From: Rhizorhapis sp036570425
Lineage (GTDB): Bacteria; Pseudomonadota; Alphaproteobacteria; Sphingomonadales; Sphingomonadaceae
Reading direction: 5' to 3'
Assembly: GCA_036570425.1 (NCBI GenBank)
Contig: DATCYF010000011.1
Span: 62,001-126,000, forward strand
DNA length: 64,000 bases
The position numbers were made by a program, and so were the translations under genes. Under the pieces are notes generated by a model. That model ran no database searches. It was not told where the DNA came from and saw only the letters and a program-made list of their open reading frames with translations. Shown here piece by piece: positions 33,670 through 41,525 of the stretch (position 1 is the first letter of the stretch; each line of letters opens with the position of its first letter).

Positions 33670-34695
33670 ATGAACATGAAACAGCTTTTTTTGGCAGCCA
33701 GCGTCGCATGTCTGGCCTGCACCGCGCCGGGCAGGGCCATGGCTGATGTCAAGGCGGGCGTCGATGCATGGGAACAGGGCAAATATGACGCCGCGGTCAA
33801 GCAATGGCGGCCAGCCGCTGCGGCTGGCGATGCGGACGCGCAATTCAATCTGGGTCAGGCCTACAAGCTGGGTCGCGGTGTTCCCATGGACATCAAAGCC
33901 GCGACCGAGTGGTTCCGCAAGGCTGCCGCGCAAGGCCATATCCGGGCAGAGGACAATTATGCGCTACTGCTATTCCGTGAAGGAAAGCGGGCCGAAGCCA
34001 TGCCCCTGATCGAAAAGTCAGCGGCACGAGGCGAACCGCGCGCCCAATATATATTGGGAACCGCTCTCTTTAACGGGGAGAATATCGGAAAAGACTGGAA
34101 GCGCGCCTACGCCACGATGACGAGAGCGAACAATGCCGGCTTGCCGCAGGCAGCGAAGAGCCTTTCGCTCATGAATCAATACATTCCGCTGAAAGATCGG
34201 CAGGAGGCCATCAAGCTGGCGGCACAACTGGAACGGCAAGAGCGCAGCAACATGCTGGCGGCTACGCAAATGCCGCCTGCCGTAACGCCGGCGGCTCCCG
34301 CTCAAACTGGCAAACCCGTTCCAATCAAGCCAGTGGACTTGCCGCCTTCGGCTATTGTCCAGGCAACGCCGGTCAAGCAGGCGCCCGCGCCACAGGCAAA
34401 TACGACAAAGCCAGAGACCGGAAAAACGGCAACTACGGCACCGGCCAAAACTTCACCGCCCGAGGGGAAATGGCGTGTTCAGCTAGGGGCCTTCAGCGAT
34501 CAATCCAACGCGAAATCGCTTTGGGACAAATTGTCAAAACGCGTGACGGGACTGGACGCCTATCAACATTATCTGGTGAAGGAAAAGGGTCTGACTCGGC
34601 TATTGGCTGGCCCCCTACCCACCCAGGCGGCCGCATCGAAACTCTGCGCCGCCGTGAAGGCCGCGAGCGCGGGTTGCCTGGTGAAACGCCCCTAG
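33670..34695 (+). CDS. Sel1-repeat and SPOR domain exported protein
   Basis: 341-residue exported protein. Signal peptide about 1-26 (ending AMA), then three to four Sel1-like repeats (AGDADAQFNLGQAYKLGRGV, KAATEWFRKAAAQGHI, ARGEPRAQYILGTALFNG), a long Pro/Ala/Thr/Lys-rich linker (about 200-265) and a C-terminal SPOR domain (about 268-340; KWRVQLGAFSDQSNAKSLW). It should bind septal peptidoglycan. It is divergent from the parA gene with a 160-base gap; two SPOR proteins flanking ParA is unlikely to be chance. Confidence 0.87.
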   Translation: MNMKQLFLAASVACLACTAPGRAMADVKAGVDAWEQGKYDAAVKQWRPAAAAGDADAQFNLGQAYKLGRGVPMDIKAATEWFRKAAAQGHIRAEDNYALLLFREGKRAEAMPLIEKSAARGEPRAQYILGTALFNGENIGKDWKRAYATMTRANNAGLPQAAKSLSLMNQYIPLKDRQEAIKLAAQLERQERSNMLAATQMPPAVTPAAPAQTGKPVPIKPVDLPPSAIVQATPVKQAPAPQANTTKPETGKTATTAPAKTSPPEGKWRVQLGAFSDQSNAKSLWDKLSKRVTGLDAYQHYLVKEKGLTRLLAGPLPTQAAASKLCAAVKAASAGCLVKRP

Positions 34696-34724
34696 CAGGT
34701 CAGGTCTGGCCGGGCTGTCTTCTC

Positions 34725-35606
34725 TCAGGCCTGGACCCAGTCGCCCCGGCCGATGCCCTGCGCATAAAGCAGCACGCTCAGATCGCCATGAACGATTTCC
34801 GCGTCCGCTGCCTCGCGCGCCTTTTGCTTGGCATGATAGGCCACGCCCAATCCCGCCGCTTGCATCATCAATATGTCATTCGCGCCGTCGCCCACGGCCA
34901 TGGTCAGTTCCGACGCGATGCCATAAGTCTCAACCGCCTTTTCCAGCTCTTCGCGCTTCCGAATCGCGTCGACGATCGGAAGCTGCACCGTGCCGGTAAG
35001 CCGCGCCGCATCCACGTCCAGCACATTGGCGACGACTCGTTCAAAGCCGATTTCCTTGCCCACCGGCTCAGCAAAACGCGTGAAGCCCCCAGACACCAGC
35101 ACAGTCTTTGCTCCACGCGCCGCCATGGTCTGCACCAGCGCCTTGGCACCCGGCATGATCTGTACGCGTTCCGACCGGCAAAGGTCGATGACCTCGTCCT
35201 CCAGCCCTTTCAGCAGAGCGACGCGGCTGCGCAACGCCTCTGCGAAGTCCAGTTCGCCGCGCATCGCCCGCTCCGTGACTTCCGCGATCTGCGCCTTCAA
35301 ACCAGCATAGTCAGCCAGTTCATCGATGCATTCCACGGTAATCATGGTCGAATCCATGTCGGCCACCAACAGCTTCTTTTCACGCGCACCAAGCGGCTGC
35401 ACGACCACGTCTATGCTGCCTTCCATGGCTTGCAGCACGCGTCGCCCCTCGGCAGGCAGAGCGCTGAAGAGAATGTCAGCCGCCTTGCCGGGATCGATCT
35501 CCCGCACTTCCCCCGGTTCGCAGCTAGCCGCTGCCAGCCGGTCGCGCGCCGCCGAAATATCCCCCTGACGTAAGGCATCGCTTGCCACTATGGTCGCAAC
35601 GAACAT
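34725..35606 (-). CDS. serB: Phosphoserine phosphatase
   Basis: Last step of serine synthesis. The 293-residue HAD phosphatase has the DMDSTMITVECIDELAD nucleophile motif (about 82-98), the SGGFTRF motif II and GDGANDILMM motif III. An N-terminal region (1-75) resembles the ACT-like extension of E. coli SerB. The start codon (35606 to 35604) overlaps the miaA start codon on the other strand. The gene ends opposite the SPOR-Sel1 gene with 29 bases between stops. Confidence 0.94.
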   Translation of the reverse strand: MFVATIVASDALRQGDISAARDRLAAASCEPGEVREIDPGKAADILFSALPAEGRRVLQAMEGSIDVVVQPLGAREKKLLVADMDSTMITVECIDELADYAGLKAQIAEVTERAMRGELDFAEALRSRVALLKGLEDEVIDLCRSERVQIMPGAKALVQTMAARGAKTVLVSGGFTRFAEPVGKEIGFERVVANVLDVDAARLTGTVQLPIVDAIRKREELEKAVETYGIASELTMAVGDGANDILMMQAAGLGVAYHAKQKAREAADAEIVHGDLSVLLYAQGIGRGDWVQA

Positions 35607-36564
35607 GAACAGTCCCGATTTCCCTTCCCGCCAGAATCACGGCTCCGATGACCGCCCGGCTGTGGCGCTTATTGCCGGACCGACCGCCAGCGGCAAGAGC
35701 GCTCTGGCATTGGAGTTCGCCCGGCGGCAGGACGCCGTCATCATCAACGCCGACGCCAGCCAGGTCTATGCCGATCTTGCCATCCTTTCCGCACGGCCTT
35801 CGCCAGAGGAAATGGCTACCGCGCCCCATCGCCTGTTCGGCTATATCGATGGAGCGGAAGCCTGCTCGGCGGCGCGCTGGGCGGAAGATGCCAAGCGGGA
35901 GATCGCGGCAGCGCATGAGGCGGAACGTCTGCCGGTGCTGGTCGGTGGAACGGGCCTTTATATACGGACGCTGCTGGACGGCATCGCGCCCATTCCGGAG
36001 ATTGATCCCGGCATCAGAGCAGAGGTCCGGGCGCTTTCCGTGGCAGAGGCTTATCTCGCCCTGCAACAGGAAGACAGCGAAAGCGCGGCACGCCTTGCCC
36101 CTGCGGACAGCAGCCGGATTGCTCGCGCGCTGGAGGTGATCCGCTCGACCCGAAAACCGCTTGGCTGGTGGCATGCCCATATGGAGGGCGGCATTGGCGG
36201 AGAGATTGCGCTGCGGCCTCTCCTCCTGCTTCCGCCAAAGCCATGGTTGTTCGAACGCTGCGATCGCCGGTTCGAACATATGCTCGAACGGGGCGCAGTA
36301 GAGGAAGTCGAACGGCTGATGGAAAGGCGCCTCAAACCCGATCTGCCGGTCATGCGAGCGATTGGCGTGCGGGAAATCGCCGCTTGGCAGGAAGGCGAGA
36401 TCAGTCGGGAAGAAATGCTGACACGCGGCCAGATCGCGACGCGGCAATACGCAAAGCGGCAATATACCTGGTTCTCACATCAGCCGCCCCCGGACTGGCC
36501 GCGTCATGAACGTGAGATTGATAACAAAATAGCCGCTGACTTGGTAACAAAATTACGAAGGTAG
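35605..36564 (+). CDS. miaA: tRNA dimethylallyltransferase
   Basis: Adds a dimethylallyl group to A37 of tRNAs reading UNN codons, giving i6A, later modified by MiaB (12570-13907). P-loop AGPTASGKSALALE (about 23-36), the VINADASQVY block and VGGTGLYIRTLL motif are all present; 319 residues. The ATG 35605 is preferred; ATG 35590 would reach further into serB. Neither has a clear ribosome site, which fits the unusual divergent overlap. Confidence 0.93.
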   Translation: MNSPDFPSRQNHGSDDRPAVALIAGPTASGKSALALEFARRQDAVIINADASQVYADLAILSARPSPEEMATAPHRLFGYIDGAEACSAARWAEDAKREIAAAHEAERLPVLVGGTGLYIRTLLDGIAPIPEIDPGIRAEVRALSVAEAYLALQQEDSESAARLAPADSSRIARALEVIRSTRKPLGWWHAHMEGGIGGEIALRPLLLLPPKPWLFERCDRRFEHMLERGAVEEVERLMERRLKPDLPVMRAIGVREIAAWQEGEISREEMLTRGQIATRQYAKRQYTWFSHQPPPDWPRHEREIDNKIAADLVTKLRR

Positions 36565-36567
36565 GTG

Positions 36568-36632
36568 TTGACAAGCCATTTTATTATAAATAGAGGCGAA
36601 CACCTTGCCTTTTCAACTGCCCTGCAGCAAGG
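36568..36632 (+). promoter_or_regulatory. ilvB upstream leader
   Basis: A TTGACA (36568-36573) is followed by an AT-rich tract with TATAAA (36585-36590), but the spacer is too short (11), so the -10 is unclear. A 6-base hairpin ccttgc/gcaagg lies at 36603-36632. No branched-chain-rich leader peptide is visible. Confidence 0.3.
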
Positions 36633-36662
36633 CGCTGAGTTAATTTTTGACAGGAGGTTTCT

Positions 36663-38408
36663 GTGGCCGAGCATAGCGGCGCGGACATATTGGTCCAGGC
36701 GCTGGTTGATCTGGGCGTTGACACGGTGTTCGGATATCCGGGCGGCGCAGTGCTGCCCATTTACGACGCCCTTTTTCAGCACGCCACGATCAAGCATGTG
36801 CTTGTGCGCCATGAGCAGGCGGCCACTCATGCGGCAGAGGGCTATGCCCGTTCGACCGGGAAGCCTGGTGTCGTGCTCGTCACATCCGGTCCTGGCGCGA
36901 CCAATGCCATAACCGGCATCACGGATGCGCTGATGGACAGCATCCCCATGGTCGTTCTTACCGGTCAGGTTGCGACGCACCTGATCGGCACTGACGCCTT
37001 TCAGGAAGCGGACACGATCGGCCTCACCCGCCATTGCACCAAGCATAATTATCTGGTGAAGGACCCGGCGAAACTCGGCCATATCATCCACGAGGCGTTT
37101 CATATCGCCACTTCGGGTCGTCCTGGTCCTGTTGTCGTGGACATTCCCAAGGACGTTCAGGTTGCGACCGCCGAATATACCCGTCCGGCAGAAATCCGGC
37201 ACGAAAGCTATCGCCCGCAGGTCGAAGCGCCCGCCGCCGATGTGGAAAAGGCGTTGGAGATGCTGGCGAATGCGCAGCGGCCGATCCTCTATACAGGCGG
37301 TGGCGTCATCAACAGCGGTCCAGAAGCGAGCAGGCTGCTGCGCGAACTGGCCGAACTGACCGGCGCTCCAGTCACCAGCACGTTGATGGGCCTTGGCGCT
37401 TTCCCTGCTTCCTCGCCGCAATGGCTGGGAATGCTGGGCATGCATGGCACGTATGAAGCCAATATGGCGATGAATCGCGCCGATCTGATCCTGTGCCTGG
37501 GCGCGCGATTCGATGATCGCGTCACTGGCCGGCTGGATGCCTTCTCGCCTGACAGCAAGAAGGTTCACGTCGATATCGATCGCAGTTCAGTCAACAAAAA
37601 TGTCGTCGTTGACCTTCCGGTTATTGGTGATGTGGGCAGTGTCATGGCCCGCATGATCGCGCTCTGGAAGAGCAAGGGCCACAAGAAGACGGACCAGACC
37701 GAATGGTGGAGCCGGATCGAAGGCTGGCGTGCGCGCCGATCGCTGGATTTTCGCCAAAGCGGCGAGGAAATCCTGCCGCAGCGGGCCATTGCTGCGCTTT
37801 ACGAGGCGACGAAGGGCCGTAACCCGATCATCACGACGGAAGTTGGCCAGCATCAGATGTGGGCTGCCCAGCATTTCCATTTCGACGATCCGAACAAATG
37901 GCTGACCAGCGGCGGTCTGGGCACGATGGGCTATGGCCTGCCCGCCGCAATCGGGGCGCAGATGGGCAACCCCGACGCGCTGGTTGTCGATATTGCGGGG
38001 GATGCATCGATCCAGATGAATATCCAGGAACTTGGCACGGCCATCCAATATCGCTTGCCCGTGAAGATATTCATTCTGAACAATGAATATATGGGCATGG
38101 TTCGGCAGTGGCAGGAACTGACCTATTCCAGCCGTTACTCGGAAAGCTATTCGGACTCTCTGCCTGATTTCGTGAAGCTGGCGGAGGCTTATGGCTGGAC
38201 CGGCATCAGAATTCAGGGACCGCAGGAGCTGGAGGCAGGCATTCGGCAAATGATCGAGACGGAAGGTCCCGTCCTGGTCGATTGTCATGTCGCGAAGCTT
38301 TCCAACTGCTTCCCGATGATTCCGTCGGGCGCGGCCCATACCGAAATGCTTCTGGGCGAATCGGAAGTGTCGGGCACGATGAATGATGAGGCAAAGGCGC
38401 TTGTATGA
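36663..38408 (+). CDS. ilvB: Acetolactate synthase large subunit
   Basis: ThDP-dependent catalytic subunit of AHAS, first common step of Ile, Leu and Val synthesis. The 581 residues show GGAVLPIYDAL, the catalytic glutamate in VLVRHEQAATHAAEGYAR (two parts), the FAD-linked RPGPVVVDIPKDVQ region, and the ThDP/Mg motif GDASIQMNIQELGTA. GTG 36663 follows a strong AGGAGG. The stop overlaps orf109 by ATGA. ilvN follows that gene. Confidence 0.96.
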   Translation: MAEHSGADILVQALVDLGVDTVFGYPGGAVLPIYDALFQHATIKHVLVRHEQAATHAAEGYARSTGKPGVVLVTSGPGATNAITGITDALMDSIPMVVLTGQVATHLIGTDAFQEADTIGLTRHCTKHNYLVKDPAKLGHIIHEAFHIATSGRPGPVVVDIPKDVQVATAEYTRPAEIRHESYRPQVEAPAADVEKALEMLANAQRPILYTGGGVINSGPEASRLLRELAELTGAPVTSTLMGLGAFPASSPQWLGMLGMHGTYEANMAMNRADLILCLGARFDDRVTGRLDAFSPDSKKVHVDIDRSSVNKNVVVDLPVIGDVGSVMARMIALWKSKGHKKTDQTEWWSRIEGWRARRSLDFRQSGEEILPQRAIAALYEATKGRNPIITTEVGQHQMWAAQHFHFDDPNKWLTSGGLGTMGYGLPAAIGAQMGNPDALVVDIAGDASIQMNIQELGTAIQYRLPVKIFILNNEYMGMVRQWQELTYSSRYSESYSDSLPDFVKLAEAYGWTGIRIQGPQELEAGIRQMIETEGPVLVDCHVAKLSNCFPMIPSGAAHTEMLLGESEVSGTMNDEAKALV

Positions 38409-38734
38409 CGCAGCATCTCCGGCTCCGCATCCATGTGACAGAGCCGTGGGATTTTGAACGGGCCAATGGCACCAATGAGCTCACCGGCTGGACAGTCGAT
38501 CATGCCGATGAAGAAAACGAGGAATGGGAAGTGACCCTGGACCAGAGTTTCGAATTCCGTGAGAAGCAATACCGCACCATATTGGTCGGCCCTCGCTATG
38601 TCGGCGAGCATTTGCGTCGGATGTTCGATGCGGTTGCAGGCTTCCCCGTACGGATCGCGCATCGTCAGAATGGCGACTGGCATTATGCCCTGACCGCCAT
38701 GCTGTCCCTGCCGCGCGAGGAAGAGAAACAATAA
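38405..38734 (+). CDS. Unrecognised 109-residue protein between ilvB and ilvN
   Basis: Not recognised. It is a soluble, acidic protein (no signal or membrane segment) with central FEFREKQYRTILVGPRYVGEHLRRMF and C-terminal DWHYALTAMLSL. It starts within the ilvB stop (ATGA) and ends on the first base of the ilvN start (TAATG), so it is translated with the two AHAS subunits and probably conserved there. A role in AHAS assembly or feedback control is a guess from position. Codon use resembles its neighbours. Confidence 0.8.
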   Translation: MTQHLRLRIHVTEPWDFERANGTNELTGWTVDHADEENEEWEVTLDQSFEFREKQYRTILVGPRYVGEHLRRMFDAVAGFPVRIAHRQNGDWHYALTAMLSLPREEEKQ

Positions 38735-39249
38735 TGCACATCACGGAAGAAATGAGCGAGCGTCACGTCCTGACGCTGACCGTCGCCAACGAGGCCGGCA
38801 TATTGGCCCGGATCGCCGGCATGTTCACTGCGCGCGGCTATAATATCGAAAGCCTGACGGTGGCGGACATCACGGAAGATCACAAGATCAGCCGTATCAC
38901 CATTGTCACCAATGGCCCCCCCCGGGTCATAGATCAGATCATAGCGCAGCTTGAACGGCTGGTGCCCGTCCATCGGGTGACGGACCTTACTGAGAACGGC
39001 CCCTATGTGGAGCGGGAGCTTGCGCTTGTGAAGGTCGCAGGTCATGGCGATCAGAGGATTGAGGCGCTCCGCCTTGCCGATGTCTATCGCGCCCGCGTCG
39101 TCGACGCGACGATCGACAGCTTCATTTTTGAGATTACTGGCGGGTCGGAGAAGGTAGATACGTTCATCAACCTGATGCGTCACGTCGGCCTGGTCGAAGT
39201 GGCCCGGACCGGCATCGTCGGCATTACGCGCGGCAAGGAGGCGGCGTGA
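38734..39249 (+). CDS. ilvN: Acetolactate synthase small (regulatory) subunit
   Basis: 171-residue regulatory chain of AHAS; activates IlvB and confers valine feedback. An N-terminal ACT domain (about 10-85; HVLTLTVANEAGILARIAGMF in two parts, then YNIESLTVADITED) and a C-terminal domain with FIFEITG and GLVEVARTGIVGI are intact. Length is as in the IlvH type. Its ATG overlaps the stop of orf109. Confidence 0.95.
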   Translation: MHITEEMSERHVLTLTVANEAGILARIAGMFTARGYNIESLTVADITEDHKISRITIVTNGPPRVIDQIIAQLERLVPVHRVTDLTENGPYVERELALVKVAGHGDQRIEALRLADVYRARVVDATIDSFIFEITGGSEKVDTFINLMRHVGLVEVARTGIVGITRGKEAA

Positions 39250-39252
39250 GTA

Positions 39253-39445
39253 ATTGCCCTCGCCCTCCTTTGGAGGAGAGGGATGCGAAGACCCGGCGGC
39301 TTGCTGCCGAGTCGTAGCTGGGAGAGGGATGCGCTTTGCATGGCAAGCGCGCGAGCCAAGGCTCACTTAACCCTCTCCAACTCCATCTGAGCCCGGCTGA
39401 TGCCGGACTAGGATTTTCGTATCCTCCCCTGACATGGGGAGGGCT
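39253..39445. repeat. Palindromic repeat-rich spacer between ilvN and ilvC
   Basis: Contains a direct repeat gagagggatgcg (39276-39287 and 39322-39333), an inverted pair ggagaggg (39321-39328) and ccctctcc (39371-39378), and a perfect hairpin cctcccc/ggggagg (39423-39442). The CCCTCTCC-type arms are typical of dispersed intergenic palindromes in GC-rich proteobacteria. An ORF running through it is not a real gene. Confidence 0.65.
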
Positions 39446-39475
39446 GGTAAAGCGAGTTGAAGGAAAGTTATCGAA

Positions 39476-40495
39476 ATGCGTGTTTATTATGATCGTGACG
39501 CTGACATCGGCCTGGTCAAGGGCAAGAAAATCGCCATTGTCGGCTATGGCAGTCAAGGCCATGCCCACGCCCAGAACCTGCGCGATTCCGGCGTGGCAGA
39601 AGTCGCCATCGCCCTGCGCACCGGTTCCCCGACCGCCAAAAAGGCTGAAGACGCCGGCTTCAAGGTGCTCAGCAATGCTGAAGCCGCCGCATGGGCCGAC
39701 ATCGTCATGGTCCTTGCGCCCGACGAGCATCAGGCCGCGATCTATAATGACGATCTCAAGGACAATCTGAAGCCCGGCGCGGCTCTCGCCTTCGCTCATG
39801 GCCTCAACGTGCATTTCGGCCTCATCGAACCGCGCGCCGATATCGACGTGTTCATGATCGCGCCCAAGGGTCCGGGCCACACGGTTCGCAGCGAATATGT
39901 GCGTGGCGGCGGCGTTCCCTGCCTCATCGCCATTGCGCAGGACGCGACCGGCAACGCCCATGACGTCGCGCTTTCCTATGCCAGCGCCATCGGCGGCGGC
40001 CGCTCGGGCGTCATCGAAACAACCTTCAAGGAAGAGTGCGAAACCGATCTGTTCGGTGAGCAGGCCGTGCTGTGCGGCGGCCTTTCCCACCTCATCACCG
40101 CTGGTTTCGAAACGCTGGTGGAAGCTGGCTATGCGCCCGAAATGGCTTATTTCGAGTGCTTGCACGAAGTGAAGCTGATCGTCGATCTGATGTATGAAGG
40201 CGGCATCGCCAACATGCGTTACTCGATCAGCAACACGGCCGAATATGGCGACATCCACACTGGCCCGCGCATCATCACGGACGAGACCAAGAAGGAAATG
40301 AAGCGCGTTCTGGAGGACATCCAGGCTGGCCGTTTCGTCAGCCGCTTCGTCCTCGACAACCGCGCAGGTCAGCCGGAACTGAAGGCCGCCCGTAAGCGGG
40401 CCGCCGCTCATCCTATCGAGCAGACGGGTGCCAAGCTGCGCGCCATGATGCCCTGGATCGGCGCCAACAAGCTGGTGGACAAGGAAAAGAACTGA
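39476..40495 (+). CDS. ilvC: Ketol-acid reductoisomerase, class I
   Basis: Isomerises and reduces acetolactate and acetohydroxybutyrate with NADPH. The 339-residue length is that of class I enzymes. The Rossmann motif GYGSQGHAHAQNLRDSG (about 24-40), the cofactor-specificity loop ending in S/T-rich RTGSPT, and the C-terminal helical catalytic domain with ETDLFGEQAVLCGG and ECLHEVKLIVDLMYE are visible. It follows ilvBN on the same strand after the repeat-rich spacer. Confidence 0.96.
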   Translation: MRVYYDRDADIGLVKGKKIAIVGYGSQGHAHAQNLRDSGVAEVAIALRTGSPTAKKAEDAGFKVLSNAEAAAWADIVMVLAPDEHQAAIYNDDLKDNLKPGAALAFAHGLNVHFGLIEPRADIDVFMIAPKGPGHTVRSEYVRGGGVPCLIAIAQDATGNAHDVALSYASAIGGGRSGVIETTFKEECETDLFGEQAVLCGGLSHLITAGFETLVEAGYAPEMAYFECLHEVKLIVDLMYEGGIANMRYSISNTAEYGDIHTGPRIITDETKKEMKRVLEDIQAGRFVSRFVLDNRAGQPELKAARKRAAAHPIEQTGAKLRAMMPWIGANKLVDKEKN

Positions 40496-40532
40496 TCCGC
40501 AGCTATTCCGCATTTGAGGCTGGAACAATGAA

Positions 40533-40560
40533 GGGGCGTCGCATATCGTTGCGGCGCCCC
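40533..40560 (+). terminator. Terminator hairpin after ilvC
   Basis: Ten-base stem ggggcgtcgc (40533-40542) and gcggcgcccc (40551-40560) with one G-U pair and an 8-base loop, followed by aacctgttt. No long T-run. Confidence 0.7.
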
Positions 40561-40585
40561 AACCTGTTTGAGAGGAGACCAGCCC

Positions 40586-41203
40586 GTGCGTAAATATTTT
40601 GCCTCAGCAGCCGTCCTTGCCGCCGCGTTTGCCCTTGGCCCTGTCGTAGCGCAGGACACCCCTGCCCTGCCAGGCGCACCAGACCCTGCCCGCGTGCAGG
40701 CTGGCACCTATGCCGTCGATCCGATGCACACACAGGTGGCCTTTACCGTCAACCATTTTGGCTTCAGCAATTATGTCGGCCTGTTCGGCATGGCCACCGG
40801 ATCGCTCACCATCGACCCCGCTCAGCCCGCAAAAGCGCGTGTGTCCATCGAAATTCCGATGAATGAAGTGCGGACCAGCTCAACGGAACTCGATCAGCAT
40901 CTGAAGGGTCCCGACTTTCTCGATATCAAGCAATATCCGACCGCCAAATTCGTTTCCACCGCAGTGAAGGTCGACGGCACCACTGCCGAAATCACGGGCA
41001 ATCTGACCCTGCACGGCGTTACCAAGCCCGTCACCCTGGATGCGCAGTTCACCGGTGCGGGAACGCAGCCGATGAACAAGAAGCTCAATGTCGGCTTTTC
41101 CGGCGTCACGACGATCAAGCGCAGTGATTTCGGCATAGGCAAATATGTGCCGCTCGTGTCGGACGAGGTAGAATTGGCGATCACTGTAGCGTTCGAGAAA
41201 TAG
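40586..41203 (+). CDS. YceI-family periplasmic lipid-binding protein
   Basis: 205-residue exported protein: signal peptide about 1-22 (ending VVA), then the YceI lipocalin-like barrel with YAVDPMHTQVAFTVNHFGFSNYVG in two parts, the S-T-ELDQHLKGPDFLD block and NLTLHGVTKPVTL. It binds isoprenoids in the family. GTG 40586 has GAGGAG 8 bases upstream; the TTG at 40568 lies before that site and would destroy the signal peptide start. Confidence 0.9.
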   Translation: MRKYFASAAVLAAAFALGPVVAQDTPALPGAPDPARVQAGTYAVDPMHTQVAFTVNHFGFSNYVGLFGMATGSLTIDPAQPAKARVSIEIPMNEVRTSSTELDQHLKGPDFLDIKQYPTAKFVSTAVKVDGTTAEITGNLTLHGVTKPVTLDAQFTGAGTQPMNKKLNVGFSGVTTIKRSDFGIGKYVPLVSDEVELAITVAFEK

Positions 41204-41228
41204 CGCTTCGTCGGTCCTTCCAGACAAT

Positions 41229-41258
41229 CGTCGTTCTCCCGAAAAGGGTGGAACGACG
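41229..41258 (+). terminator. Terminator after the YceI gene
   Basis: Stem cgtcgttc (41229-41236) and gaacgacg (41251-41258) extended by ccc/ggg, followed by gttggtttt. Confidence 0.75.
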
Positions 41259-41287
41259 GTTGGTTTTGGACCTACTTCGGAAAACCG

Positions 41288-41324
41288 CCACAAGTTTTTG
41301 TGGACTTTTGACGCAGAATGCGTC
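41288..41324. repeat. Two small perfect hairpins before the leuA leader
   Basis: ccacaa/ttgtgg (41288-41303) and gacgca/tgcgtc (41310-41324) lie back to back, just upstream of the leader-peptide ribosome site. They could be operators, or overlap the promoter (a TTGACG is at 41308-41313). Confidence 0.45.
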
Positions 41325-41338
41325 TAAAGGGCCGCATC

Positions 41339-41392
41339 ATGTCGAGCATCAACGCCTATTCTCTTCGTCTGCTACGACTTACACGCCCTTAG
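41339..41392 (+). CDS. leuL: Leucine-rich leader peptide of leuA
   Basis: 17-residue ORF MSSINAYSLRLLRLTRP with an AAAGGG site 7 bases upstream. Codons 9, 11, 12 and 14 are leucine (CTT, CTG, CTA, CTT), including rare CTA, in front of leuA. This is the classical design of a ribosome-mediated attenuator that senses charged tRNA-Leu. The stop codon lies in the stem of the first hairpin. Confidence 0.75.
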   Translation: MSSINAYSLRLLRLTRP

Positions 41393-41446
41393 GCGTGCCA
41401 TTTGTGCTACAGGCTTTGCTTCGCGGGTACACACAGCCTAAGGGCC
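41382..41446 (+). promoter_or_regulatory. Candidate leuA attenuator, mutually exclusive hairpins
   Basis: Hairpin A: cacgcc (41382-41387) with ggcgtg (41392-41397). Alternative: gcccttaggc (41385-41394) pairs perfectly with gcctaagggc (41436-41445). The second arm also competes with aggct/agcct (41411-41415, 41435-41439). Which pairing blocks expression is unclear, as no T-run follows; a later gcgcc/ggcgc hairpin (41475-41496) precedes leuA. Confidence 0.65.
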
Positions 41447-41525
41447 AATCAGCTTCAGATTGAAATAGAGCGTAGCGCCGCCCAAATTGATGGCGCGTAG
41501 CTGAATTGAAGAGAAAACAACAGAC

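Noticed and set aside
36565..36912. Frame starting with GTG right after miaA, as a possible ilv leader peptide
   Set aside because: It does not stop before ilvB and has no run of Ile, Leu or Val codons.
39280..39393. Short ORF with a GAGGAG site before ilvC
   Set aside because: It lies wholly within palindromic repeats and encodes repeat-derived sequence; not a leader peptide.
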